NCBI RefSeq assembly: GCF_018873765.1 | Contig: NC_057919.1 | Location: 69,930,984-69,994,983 of the forward strand | Source of the DNA: Telopea speciosissima | Lineage: Eukaryota > Streptophyta > Magnoliopsida > Proteales > Proteaceae | Direction of reading: 5' to 3' | Length of the DNA: 64,000 bases | Shown: positions 1 through 11,531 of the stretch, in pieces | How the letters are laid out: every line of letters begins with the position of its first letter | Position numbering within the stretch: position 1 is the first letter of the stretch | Notes under the pieces: generated by a model | The model's database searches: none | The model's input: only the letters and a program-made list of their open reading frames with translations | What the model was told of the DNA's origin: nothing | Translations under genes and position numbers: made by a program

Positions 1-2884
1 AATGTAGAAAGCTCATTCTTTATATATTAATGCAGGAAACAAAGATGACAAGCAATATATAACCAAATCGATTCCATAAATGGCTATAATTTTTCCCAAT
101 TATTTCATCTAGTAGCTGTGCCTCTAGCTTTTGGAGCTTTTCTATTTTTCTTTGTGTGTGTGTTAATGAAAGTGTGGACTTTTTAAATCCAAAATGAGTA
201 TTCGAAACTCTGACTAGCTAAGAAGGTCCATAATACTTTTTCATGGACCCAATTGTCGATCCAAATAAGTCCCTGTTTCCATCACCAGGTAATAAGTGAG
301 TCCATTCCATGGGTGGATCCCATCCCTTTAAAATATTCTTCCATGTCCACACCAACCGTAGCTTGGGATTCAAAGGAAGTGGCAGGAGATGTTTCTTAAT
401 CTAGTGGTTCACTCTTTTCTGTAGGAGTTTCTAAGCTTTCATGCCATAGGCTGATCTAATTCCTACTCAAAATAGAGAATAATGTAAAGTTTGGAAGCCC
501 TTCAAAATTTTATTGAAACATAGAAATTTTTATCAAAGAGTTGCTGGATTAGCTCAAAACCAAAATGAGCACCAGATACATTCAGTTCATCATTGGGATA
601 AAAAACCTTGTTCATGATAGTTGAAGCTAGTAGGAAGGATTGTGAGGTCTTGAGTTTCTGTGATATTCAATGAATATAAGATAATAGGCGAGTTTGAAGA
701 CCAACATTTTTAAATCTCTTTCTTTTGGGTTTTTTGCTACGAATTGTTTTGACTGTTAAACCGATTTGCTGAAAAGAAAGATAAAGGGGGGGGGGGGGGG
801 GAGTAACAACAACGACTGTTAAGCCCAAAATAGAGACAACATTAATGGAAGAATAATGAAGGTAGATGTTTAAAGAAGGGAGCAGCAGTTGATGCTAGAG
901 GTTTTTCAGCATGTACAAAAACAAGTTAGTTCTAGAATGTGGAGTCACGCACAAGACAAGAGAAGTTTCAATTCTTCGAAATGATAGTTAAAGCAACGAC
1001 TCAATCTAAGTCCAGCAGTTGCAATGGTGACTTTTTATCTTCTCCTACTTTAGATGTGCAGAGACATGGAGGAGAGAGATTTTTGGAGTACGTAAGTTGA
1101 AGAGACGACTTGATCTGAGTCCGGCAGTAGCAATGGCGATTTTTATCTTTCTCCGACTTTAAATTTGCAGAGACACGAAGGAGAAAGAAGGGATGAAAAT
1201 GGAGACTGTGGAGTTGGTGTTAGGCACGTTTTCATAGTTAGCGGGACAAAGTAAAATAAACTGAACTAATGATCAGGACCAGTTTTGGGATTCGTATTCC
1301 CCAAAACATCCAATGTGGAAGCTATTAGTCAACAAGGTATATATAGTAGCTCATGGGTTTTCTCGCTGATGAGTTGTTGTTAAGTGCCTATACATATCCA
1401 ATTATTGGTTCTTCTGCTTTTCTTTTCTATCCATCTCTTGCCAACCAAACACAGCCTCAAGATTATCATGGAAGACACTACTGGACTTTTTTTTTAAACC
1501 CTTTTCTGGCTTCTTGGTGGGATAAATTCTATTATGTCAATTCATCAGTTCCAAGCCTAAGCATCTCCCTTCTTCGTCTGGATGCATGCAAGCAACCTTG
1601 GTTCCAAACCCAACCAATTAAGTAAATCTGGATCCCAGCTCATATGATATCGATTTCAACTTTTCAATTAGACTGGCAACTAGATCCATAGAACAAATTC
1701 ATGGCAGATATTAGAGTTACCATATCCAGAACTTAATTAAATGATAAGAAAGAAGGGTCCTTCTAAATTCAAAGTTTGCCTAAACCCTTAAATCGAAAAT
1801 GAGCCTATAAGTATTAGGACATCATTTTATTTCAATATGGGTATTTATTGCTATTGGTGAAGCCTGATCTCGGTCTAATCCAGGATGTATTATTCAATTT
1901 TCTTCAATATTGACTCCATTTTTTGGGAATCATTCATACTGGGGCATTTTTGTGCTTTCGATGATTAGGGTTTCTTTACATGCATTGTAATGCATTAAAA
2001 CACTATATATAGGAGTAATCTTGCAAGAAGGGGGGTGTTAGGGTTTTGTAACTTCTCCATTCAAAATAGTGGAAGTTCTGACTTATCGCTCAGCCATAGA
2101 CATAGCCCATCTTGGATGAACCATGTAAATCGTTGTGGTCTCTCTCTCTCATGTGTGTGTGTGTTTGTCTTTCATCTTTCTTTTGCAATAGTTTTCTGTT
2201 GCGTTATTAATTGTACAAGGGTGGAACGGTAGTGTTGGTGGTGGTGCAGGGCCGATTTGCAAGGAAGAGGGTGGGATGGGGTTGCATGGGGAGTGGGGAG
2301 GGAGTGGTTGCAGACGTGATCGTGCATCAGAGGAAGAGGAAGGAGAAGGAGAACGAGACGAAGAAAGAACTGTGTGGGTCAATACGAAATAAAAAGATTG
2401 AATAAAGGGAGAGGGAAAAAAAAAAGAAATAAGAGAACGATGATAGGGGTATTCATATAACTTTTTTTACTCGTATTGGAAGTTAGTAAATCTTTTTAAC
2501 ATTGTAACTTGTGATCTAGAACATAATTTACATCTACTAGTTTTGTAAATCTTTTTCTATCTAATAGATCTAGGCAATTTCCCCTTATTGGTTCTAAACT
2601 TTTAAGAAAAAAATGAGGTAACGATGCCTCATTCACTCCGTTTGGTTCTGTTTTAGAATGGACAGATGTCACATAAAGAAGCATGAGGGCTGGAAAGTTC
2701 TCTATCCATGTGGGAGGATGATCCGGACTCGAGAGATGCAAAAGGGGAACGGAATTATTAATCGAATCTTCTAGTGCCGATTACTGTTTTGAATCAGCCG
2801 AAATCGAGAGGAATTGGTCAGAATGGATCAAAAACTAAAACCATTGATTCATTTATCTTAAAATGGAAAGGTTTATATAAAGAT
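1..2884. other. Intergenic region with no supported gene
   Basis: I see no coding region that resembles a known family. Short open frames near 1353-1625 and 2035-2400 lack recognisable domains and sit in low-complexity DNA. The stretch holds a G homopolymer near 787-801, an imperfect tandem duplication (996-1187, listed separately), a GT/CT-rich block near 2140-2170 and a purine-rich block near 2230-2420. Around 2785-2830 there is sequence of the kind found in the GATCGG-rich MITEs seen elsewhere in the window. Confidence 0.6.
996..1187. repeat. Imperfect tandem duplication, two units about 109 bp apart
   Basis: Positions 996-1078 and 1105-1187 are clearly related in the same orientation. 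Both run from an ACGACT start through a CAATGG core to a GCAGAGACA core and a GGAGA end, with scattered substitutions. The divergence suggests an old local duplication. No function is apparent. Confidence 0.65.
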
Positions 2885-2946
2885 GGGAAATTTACGTCTA
2901 TCACCCTTGATTTTGCAAACAGTTACGTCAATCACCCCTGAGATTT
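2885..2946 (+). repeat. Left terminal inverted repeat of the Mutator-like element
   Basis: The arm contains two close copies of a TTACGTC-NN-TCACCC motif about 35 bp apart. Related motifs occur at least twice in inverted orientation at the other end. Sub-terminal repeats like this are common in MULE ends and may be transposase-binding sites; that role is inference. Confidence 0.65.
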
Positions 2947-3609
2947 CATCTATTTCATAAACTTTTCCTGTAATTTGAGAGTTTCTTACAAACGTACCCT
3001 ACCATTAGATGATAACAATTAAGTGATGTCATCACCCAAATATTAATTAAATACCCATAATACCCTTAATGGAGGTGCTTTTACATATTTACCCTCATTT
3101 GTTTGAAACATGATCATCTCAAAAGGGAAAGCCTAACACAAAGCTCACCATCACCAAACACAGGGAGCTTCTCCGACGGTCTCTCTCTCTCTCTCTCTAT
3201 TTTTATTTGTGTTTGTGCTGTGTTGCATAGGAGATCGAAGGAGAGATGGTAAAGAACGATCTCTACATAATGGTGCCCACATATTTACCATAGCTGTTTG
3301 GACGAATATATATGACCAAAAGGGGGATTTCACAAAATGGGTATGAATTATTTCAGAGTAGTTGAGATTCAAGAGCTTCGCACATGCAGTGGTAGACAAA
3401 TGGACGTATATAAGCTTTTTTTTTTTTTTTCCCCTCTTCTTCTTACTCCCCTCCCCTGTGCCCCTTGTTGCTCTACTATTGGACCCCTGACTTTCCCTAT
3501 TCCAGCCTTTCCTAACTGTTCCTTTCCTCGCCTGTTCGGTTTCCTTTCTTTTTTGGCCCTCGGGCTTGGAACGCGGCTCTAATTCACCTCGGGAGAGCAA
3601 GGATGGGAC

Positions 3610-5318
3610 GTGCCATTTGTGGTTCTTTGTTTCTTCCCTAGTACGCTTTCACTCTCTACCTCTCTTGTATTGCTCCTTACCCTAATTCCCTTTTCTCTTC
3701 CTGTTACTCTCTCCCGTGTTTGGTTTGTTTCGATGTCGCAAGCTTTCTCGTCTTCTTGTCGTTCTCGTCTGGTTCATGGTGATGCTGGAAGGAGTTCCTT
3801 GCGTGCTGGTTCTTCATGGGTGTTGACTCCTAGGCGCCATTCTCCTTCTGCTGTTTGGCACTTACCTTCTTCGGGTTCTGCAGGACAGATGGGTGCTCAA
3901 TCTATTAAACCATTGTTTGCTTCAAAGATTTTGTATGGCTTTACGTTGGGATTCCCTAGACCCTCCCAAGACACACTGTGTTCTAAGTTGGTGGACCTTT
4001 GGGAATCCATGGGTGCGATTTATCTTTGTTGTGATGAGCATGGTGGCTTCATGGTGGAATTTAACTCCTGTATTGACAGGGGTACGATAAGGTCTAGGGT
4101 CTAAGCCCGTGGTGGTGTGGGCGTTCCCTCATCAACTGGGTTGAGCATGCTCTTGATGACGAGCGGTTAGCGTATGAAAGGAAGTTCTTCCCGATTTGGG
4201 TGCAGTTATGGGACATCCCTTCTGATGTTTGTTCTTTTGATGCGGTTAAGCAGGCGGTTTCCTGCATTGGGAAGCTGCTCGATCTTCATATTCATTTTGT
4301 TAATGCTGCACCCACCATTATTCGTGCTAAGGTTTTATTTCGGATTAAACAACAAGTGTGTTTGTAGTCTACTATTCACCGAGCGTCGGGTGAGTCGCTT
4401 CCGGTGTCTTTCAAGTATGAGGCATTTAAGATTTGTAATTGCTGTGGACGCTTTTTCCATGGTACTGATTTATGTTCCTTTCAACCGTCGGTTGGTCGTC
4501 AAACTCCTTGGGGAAGCTTTAATAGGGTTTTGACTCAACCCCTTTTTGTCAATGCCTCTAACCCCCATCTGTCCTCTGTCATGGATGTGGCGATGTTGGA
4601 CCCAGACCTTACCTCGTCTGATGAACTTGGGCTCCTCATAAGCCCTGACCTGTCTGTTGCTATGGAGGTTGATGAGCCGATGCCTGGGGTTTCAGTGGTC
4701 TGTGCTTTTCCACTGTGTACTTCAGTGGTGGATTCTTTGATTGACGTCCATTTACCGGTGGGTGTTGTATGTACTCTTCCTTTGATGGATCCTGTGGTAG
4801 CTGCTGAGGCCCGTGTGATTGTTTCTGTCATTGATACTAGTCCTTTGCTCAAGAACTCAAGCCCTTCTAGCGAGGACTCTTTTATTTCTTCATTGTTTGT
4901 TGATCTGCAGCCACTCCCATTATTTGGTGATTTCTTTGCTGACACTCTTTCCGTTGAAGCGTTGATTGCTCCCTCCTCGGATGGTGTTTCTGGTGGTGTC
5001 TCTATCTTGCCGGGTGCACCTTTTTCTCGTGCACAGTCTGGGGTGGTGTCTGACGAGGGGAAATCTATCTTCTTTGGTTCTTCTGTGGGCTCTCCTTCCT
5101 GCAAGAAGAGAAAGCTTGTGATGATGGAAGTCCCCCCCCCCCACCTTTCTTCGGCTTTTTGCTCAATTAAGGATTATTTTTGGTCTTCCCTTACTGTCGC
5201 GTCTGATCCTGATGCCCTTCTCTACCTGGTCAAAGAATGGTTGAATGATCTCCCGTCTCGTGCCTCCGCCAACACTGACTCCCTATCTTTGGATGGCACA
5301 TCCCCGAGCTCGACCCTG
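3610..5318 (+). pseudogene. LINE ORF1 (DUF4283-like, CCHC zinc knuckle), broken
   Basis: This is the RNA-binding ORF1 protein of plant L1 elements. The first open part (3610-4104) has the length and composition of the N-terminal half. After one or more frameshifts, 4140-4370 encodes FPIWVQLWDIP-type sequence matching the DUF4283 region. From 4404 an open frame runs to the insertion site and contains a CX2CX4HX4C knuckle (CNCCGRFFHGTDLC, near 4435-4475) followed by a long acidic and Ser/Pro-rich tail. The LTR element inserted at 5319. Across that junction the original frame would have read one more Gly codon and then TGA (14704-14708), so the insertion cut off only the last codon and the stop. 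At least two frameshifts and a stop near 4366 precede the knuckle. Confidence 0.75.
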
Positions 5319-8300
5319 TGTCACACCCCATCCCCGAACCACGGGAAATGCAACCGGAGCATACAACTACGCTCTCCAACCACCGTAATCACGATGCAGT
5401 ACCCAAGACTAACTCATTCACATCGACGATAATAGGTAAAAGGAAAGGATTAATATTAATAACATCGAGTTAGCGAGGCTAGGTGATAGCATATAAAATA
5501 TTATCTATTCAAGTTTACCCTTCAAGTACAATTCGTTCTAATCGGACTTATGTATTACCTACTATATAAATAATACATCTATCATGAAAGGAATCAAAAG
5601 AATACACCTATAATTCAAAATGAATAATCAAGTGCATCAAAAGATGGCCACCGCCATAAGTCATCATCCGCCAAGGAACACACATCGCAGAACACTCGGT
5701 CCATGCTCCATGATCTCCGGAGCCCACCAATCAACGTAACCACCTCGGGAGTCTTGTACTGTGCCACTCTGCTCGAATGTACCGCATCAACTAAAAATAT
5801 GTTTCCTCGAGGAGTGAGCTCCAATCGGCCCAATGAGTGGCTAAGCCACACAAGCATACACAATAATAATAATGAATGGGGTTGATCGCAAACCATACAT
5901 GATGGACGGATACCAAGGTGTCCCATACCACCAAGGTAGACCGTACATCACATACAATTTACAATCATGCTACATGAATGAATGATGATGTATAGTTTTA
6001 TTGTTATCCACCTAACACACAACTAAGTCGTATAGTACTATAGCAACACCTTAGGTAGCATCCCGACATCGGTACCATAAACGGATGGTATACCGGCGAT
6101 GACAAACCCGAGTCGCGCTGAAGCCTCGCTGCATCGGTCTCCACCAAGAGATATACGCAAACCCCGAGTCAAATCCCGTCCTGGCGTTCGGCCCAAAATA
6201 CGGTTGGCGCCCGAACTTCCGGTGGGTATACCCGAATAACGATCGGAACCCACGGATTTGACCGACACCTAACCCCTCGGTAAGGGTCATAGTATCGGGT
6301 AAACATTTATCCTAGCCAAGCATTCACCTATTGTATGAGTGAGGTACGCATGTGCATAGGCCGGAGGCCGAGTCCATAGATACCGAAATACGGTCGGCCG
6401 GCTATCCTCTCGTCCCTCTAGCCCATACGTAAGTATACAAGTACGAGATGTGAATACCAAGGCGTCGGTCGGTCACCATCCCGTTTCCACCTAATGCAAT
6501 AGACAACTCTAATGCAATTTCAAGTGCACGGCAATCTCAAGCCCAAGACCCACCGGCACTTGGATCCCGCTCAAGCCCTAGATCTACATGCCATGAGTGA
6601 GTCCATATTATGGAATCCTCGTGTCCAAGCACCAACCGCACCCGAGTCCCATAACTAAATCCAACACCATTCGCACCATTGTGCAAGAAAATAAATAATA
6701 TCGCAAGACAAGAATGTAAAGTCCTATCAACATCTAAACATTTATATCGTCTATATCTTACTAATAATTATATATTATAGCACACATGCATGAATGACAT
6801 TCGCAAGACACGACGCACAAACATTCCATAAATTAAGACGTTTGCTTAACTCACTCACCTTGATTCTCGTCAATCGTCGATGCGGAGCTCTTCAAATCGA
6901 CGTTCGATGCCAAGTACACCGCCCCACGTACTAATACGCCCAGCCCGGTCGGCCAACCTAAAGAGAGTGTACAACGTGGGGAGAGATTAGTGCCTTAGGG
7001 CTAGAAGAGTTGGGCCCCATAAGTTATCAAACAAGGCTAAAATAGGGACCGGCACATACAAGGCCATATCATGTGCCTGTCCATGTGCCTGTCCCTCTCG
7101 GACTTTCCCACCGGCAGATCTAGCATGTGCTGTCCATGCTGCTGTCCCTCTCGGACCTCCCACCGGCAGATCTTTCTCGGGATCGGCACTTGCATGTGCC
7201 TGTCCCTCTCGGACTTCCCCGGCAGATCTAGTTTCTCGGGACCGCACTTGCATGTGCCTGTCACGTGCGATCTTGCTGTTCATGCCATTCGAGAATGGTT
7301 TTGCAGCCCCAAAGTCTTGGGCTAAAATGGGGTATTCTTAGGGGTTTTTAGGGGTCTCTTTGGCCATGAGAACAACTCCAACCAAGGTGCCATAGCACAC
7401 ACCCAACATGGGTTTGTAAACCCTATGATCGATTAGGTTTTTCTCCATTAAAATACATATGGAAAGAAAACTCATGGGTTTGGGTATTGGGGTTTTGAAA
7501 GGGGCTTTAATCAAAGTTATTTAACAACCCACAAACCACACCTCTATGGTCTTCCATGAGGGTTAGTGAAACCCATAAATGGAGGTGAATCCCCAACTTA
7601 GGGTTCATAAATGGAGAAAGGGTGAAAGGGGGTTCAAGGTAGGATTAGGTGTCTTTATAACTAAGCTTCAAAGATTAGCCATTAATGGCCTTTCCATTAG
7701 GGTAGATGAAGCACTCATGGCTCATAAGTCCAAACCCTAGGTCTATAAATTAGGAAGTGAGAGAGAGAGAGAGAGAGAGAATGCTCACCAATGTAGGAGA
7801 GTAAGCTTGGGTTCCACCTCTCTTCCTTCTTCTTCTTCTTCTTCTTTCGTTCCTTCTTCCTTCTTCTTCTTCTTTTTTTCTTCTTCTTCTTTCTTTCCTT
7901 CTCTCCTTTCCTCTCCACGATTTAGGTTTTCTATTGTGAGGTGAATAGTGGATTGACCCCTATTTACCTCACTTTAGTCTTAAGTCATGTTTGGTTGTCT
8001 TAGGTCTTTAGGTCCATTTTAAGTTATTGGGCCCATTATACTACTAGGCCCATAATATGATTAGAAGGAACATCAGGTCCTAAGCCCATTCTAGTATTTA
8101 TACTCATGAGTTATTAGGATATTAACTTACTCCCAATCATCTATAAGTGGGAAGGTACAAGGCGAGGGCGGGCGGATCCTCGAAATAAGGAAATGCTAGG
8201 AATGCACCTCGAAGATAAACTTTCCCTATCTCTCAATGTACCTATCTCGACGACTTCTCTAGAGTCACGGTCAACAATCTTGTGGGATGGCTTGAGTATC

Positions 8301-8405
8301 ATGGTCCACATTCACGAGCGTACTCGCTCCGGTTCTACATAAAGGTTCAAACCAGATCGGTGGTCGACTCGAGTTTTAAACCGGGTTTTGGGCACGGATT
8401 TAACA
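5319..8405 (-). repeat. Left LTR (3' LTR in element orientation)
   Basis: This copy is about 3.09 kb and matches 11532-14698 along its whole length. It holds an internal tandem block (about 7075-7265), a GA run (about 7757-7780) and CTT-rich tracts (about 7820-7905). LTRs this long with no internal gene fit a large non-coding LTR family. Confidence 0.88.
7075..7265. repeat. Tandem block of about 35-bp units inside the left LTR
   Basis: Units share the core GTCCCTCTCGGAC followed by a CCACCGGCAGATCT-like half. About five units of unequal length are present. The same block recurs in the right LTR (13290-13545) with a different internal layout, so the array has changed since the two LTRs were copied. 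Confidence 0.7.
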
Positions 8406-8423
8406 TCCTCCCCACCTTATAAG
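8406..8423 (-). other. Polypurine tract of the LTR element
   Basis: On the minus strand the bases just before the 3' LTR read AAGGTGGGGAGGA. This is the expected plus-strand priming site directly next to the TGTTAAAT start of the LTR. Confidence 0.7.
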
Positions 8424-8534
8424 AATTTTGTCCTCAAAATTAAAACGTACCTGTCATGTTGAATAGATGGGGATGCGTTGCTTGAATCTCGCTCTCGCGC
8501 TCCCAAGATGCCTCCTCGTCAGAATGGTTTGAAA

Positions 8535-10026
8535 TTAAAACGTACCTGTCATGTTGAATAGATGGGGATGCGTTGCTCGAATCTCGCTCTCGCGCTCCCA
8601 AGATGCCTCCTCTTTAGAATGGTTTCTCCATCGTACCTTAACATAAGAGACGACACGATTTCGAAGATTATGCTCATTCCTCTCAAGAATCTTCACAGGC
8701 TCCTCGACGTAAGTCAGGTCCTCGGAGAGTTCAGGTAATTCTTGGGTTAACACGTGGGCCGGATCCGCAATGTACTTCCTCAACATAAATTTGTAAAATA
8801 CATCATGAACACCGACTAAAGATGGGGGCAGTGCCGCACTGTATGCCATGGTCCAATCCCTTGCCAGGATTTCATATGGTCCGATGTACCTAGGGCTCGG
8901 TTTCCCCTTCTTATCGAATCGTAGCACGCCTTTCGTTGGTGATACCGAAGGAACACCTTATCACCTATAGTGAACTCAAGGTCCTTTTTCTTCAAGTCGC
9001 ATAGCTTTTACGCCTTGATCGCACCGCCTTGATTCGATCTCTAATCAAATCTACCTTTTCACATGTGGCTTGTATCAATTCGGGCCCCAAAATTCTTCGC
9101 TCACCAACGTCATCCTAGTACGGTGGTGTCCTACACCTTCGCCATACCGTGCTTCGTGCGATGCCATACCAATGGTAGCTTGGTAGCTCGTTGTTGTAAG
9201 CAAATTCAATAAGTGAGATATGTTCATCCCAACTACCCTTCAAATCAATGGCACAAGCCCCGAGCATGTCTTCCAAGTGTCCGTATGGTCCTCTCTCGAC
9301 GCCCATCGGTCTCGTGGGTGGAAGGCCGTGCTAAAGTTCAACAGTGTGCCCATAGCCTTCGGAAACTATCCCAAAATCGGATGTGAACCGGGATCACGAT
9401 CGGAGATGATGCTTACTGGAACCCCATGCGGCGAACAATATTGTCCATGTACGACTTTGCTAGCTTTTCCATTGGGTAAGTTACCTTAATCGGAATGAAG
9501 TGTGAGGTCTTGGTGAGCCAATCCACAATCACCCATATGGCATCAACACCCCTAATCGTGCGGGGTAACCCCTGCGTGACAAAGTCCATGGTGATGTGCT
9601 CCCACTTCCACTACGGGATGGGAAGTGACGTAGTAATCCGTAGGGTCGATGTCTCTCGGCCTTTACCTTCGACAGGTGAGGCATTTCGATACAAATGTTG
9701 TCACATCAGCTTTCATGCCTATCCACCAAAAGTGTAACTTCAAATCCTTGTACATCTTGGTGCTGTCTAGGGATGTCCGAGTATGGAGAACAATGGGCTT
9801 CACTCATAATTTCTTCCCTCAACTTCTCATCATTGGGTACATACAACCTACCCCTGAATCGAAGGATGCCATTTTCGGATAAAGTAAAATCCGATTCCTC
9901 CTGCGTCTCTTTCGAATGCCATCCATCACTTTTTAAAATTCTCGCATCGCAGGTTGGGCTACTTTGATCTTCTCTATTAATGAGGGTTGTATTGTCGGGC
10001 GGCGAATAACATAGTAGCATCACCAA
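8535..10026 (-). pseudogene. Integrase-region relics of the LTR element
   Basis: Three minus-strand pieces are recognisable in the expected order. The N-terminal zinc-binding part of integrase lies at about 9706-10026 (ILRFRGRLYVPND-type text), part of the catalytic core at about 9115-9306 (ending in a FAYNN-type motif), and the C-terminal domain running into a chromodomain-like segment at about 8535-8927 (KVRWRNHSKEEASWE-type text). The region is broken in several places and is a fossil. Confidence 0.72.
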
Positions 10027-10199
10027 CTAACACTTCCAACTCCATTCTTCTAGCCTCCTCTATGAGCTGCCCATTGACTATTAAAGGCTGCCAAGGAAGG
10101 GTTTGTGATTTCCTACTCAGTGCATCGCCACCACATTGGCTTTGCTTAAATGGTATTGGATAGTCGGATAGAGGGGTTAAAGCGTGCTCAACTTCCGCT

Positions 10200-11510
10200 C
10201 CGGGATTGCTTAGTTATTTAGCTTAAACTAAGTTGTATTGATTTGTCCTCTAATAGTATCCACCTTACACAATGGTACAAATCAATTCCGGTTTAGTTAA
10301 TATAAAGTCCGGTGTATATAAGGACCCAAGTGAAAATCAAACTACGAGCTTATACTTCTAGAAATAGAGAGACGCAACTATTTCCGTATACTTCGTCGAT
10401 TTGTACTCCTAAAATTTTGGGTTGAATGACACAAGGCTGTACTACTTTGCTTACCGGCTTTTCCTATGAGGACTTTCACTTCCGATCCTCCAATACCTAA
10501 CTCGACTTTAGAATGAATTGGAATATTGATGGAATCCCTACTGTTCACTCCCAATAACGGAGGGGACATTCAGGACCCATTACTCCACTTATATCTATTG
10601 TTGAGCAAAGTTTTGTCGAATCCATCAGTCCAGTTCCTTTTTGTTCTTGATCGATTGGCTACACTAACACCCGATATAATCTTGTTCATCAACTTAAATT
10701 GCTAGATCTATCATTCTCTTCCAACTACATGATATAATCCATACCTCCTAGCATCCGTCCTAAATTATCCTTTCTAGATATCCATCGGTTCGTGGGTGTA
10801 TAGACATATCGAGATTCAACTACGTGCCTATATATATATATATATTTTCACCGTCCCTTCGAATCTAGACACAAATCTAGGGTTTCCCTCTTGGACAAGG
10901 TCCACTGAACGTACCAGGCCCATACACCAAGCCAATCCCAGCATTCCGGTAGATTTACCAACAAGTCCTAAAAATGGCTCTCCGAGAGACATGTAGGGCC
11001 ATAGGCTTACCCAAGGGTACTTAGGACCAATACTCAAAATTTCTAGGTGGTTCCCAAAGAAAGCCGGGCCACCATCGAGGATACGAGAAAAATGAAAGAT
11101 AATTTCCCCTAATCATTAGCCTACGTAACAAGTCCTGCGGAGAGTCTCTCACCGATAGCTAGCTTTTTATGGTTAGGCTAATCCCAATTATCATTATATT
11201 TTACATCATTGTTCATGACTTTACCCTCATAAACCTTAGTATATATCCTTTTCTTTTTTTTTTTTTTTTTGTAACTCCTAGGGTTTAATGTGTAGTTTCT
11301 CATCTTTTCTTCATTTCTTCATTTCTAAACTGGTTTATGTTCTATGGAAGTCTCCTACCTTTATTTGTATTATCAAAGCATTGTTCTATCGTAAAATTTA
11401 TATATTCTCCCTTGTTGTACGATTCTTGTTTGTGGTTAAGGCTTTTAATATTTAACCCTAATTTAGAGTAAATCGGGTCGTGTGAACACCGAGTTAGTCC
11501 ATGAGGTAGA
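10200..11510 (-). other. Interior of the LTR element without recognisable coding
   Basis: Reverse transcriptase, protease and gag would be expected here but are not visible. The stretch is probably what remains after internal deletion or replacement, plus the untranslated leader next to the 5' LTR. It includes an AT dinucleotide run near 10830-10847 and a T run near 11255-11270. Confidence 0.5.
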
Positions 11511-11530
11511 GCATCATGCTACGATACCAA
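11511..11530 (-). other. Candidate primer-binding site of the LTR element
   Basis: On the minus strand the sequence next to the 5' LTR reads TTGGTATCGTAGCATG. Its TGGTATC start matches the site complementary to initiator-Met tRNA used by many plant LTR elements; the bases after it diverge from the usual form. The position directly beside the LTR supports the call. Confidence 0.55.
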
Positions 11531-11531
11531 G

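Noticed and set aside
4535-5144. Minus-strand open frames of 189 and 74 codons
   Set aside because: They lie opposite the LINE ORF1 tail, are Ser/Thr/Glu-rich mirror translations and match no family.
7075-7265. Short repeats with spacers resembling a CRISPR array
   Set aside because: The units are tandem LTR sub-repeats of uneven length in a plant LTR element, with no unique spacers and no cas genes.
7715-7918. Lys/Arg-rich minus-strand open frame
   Set aside because: It is only the translation of CTT and TTC simple repeats inside the left LTR.
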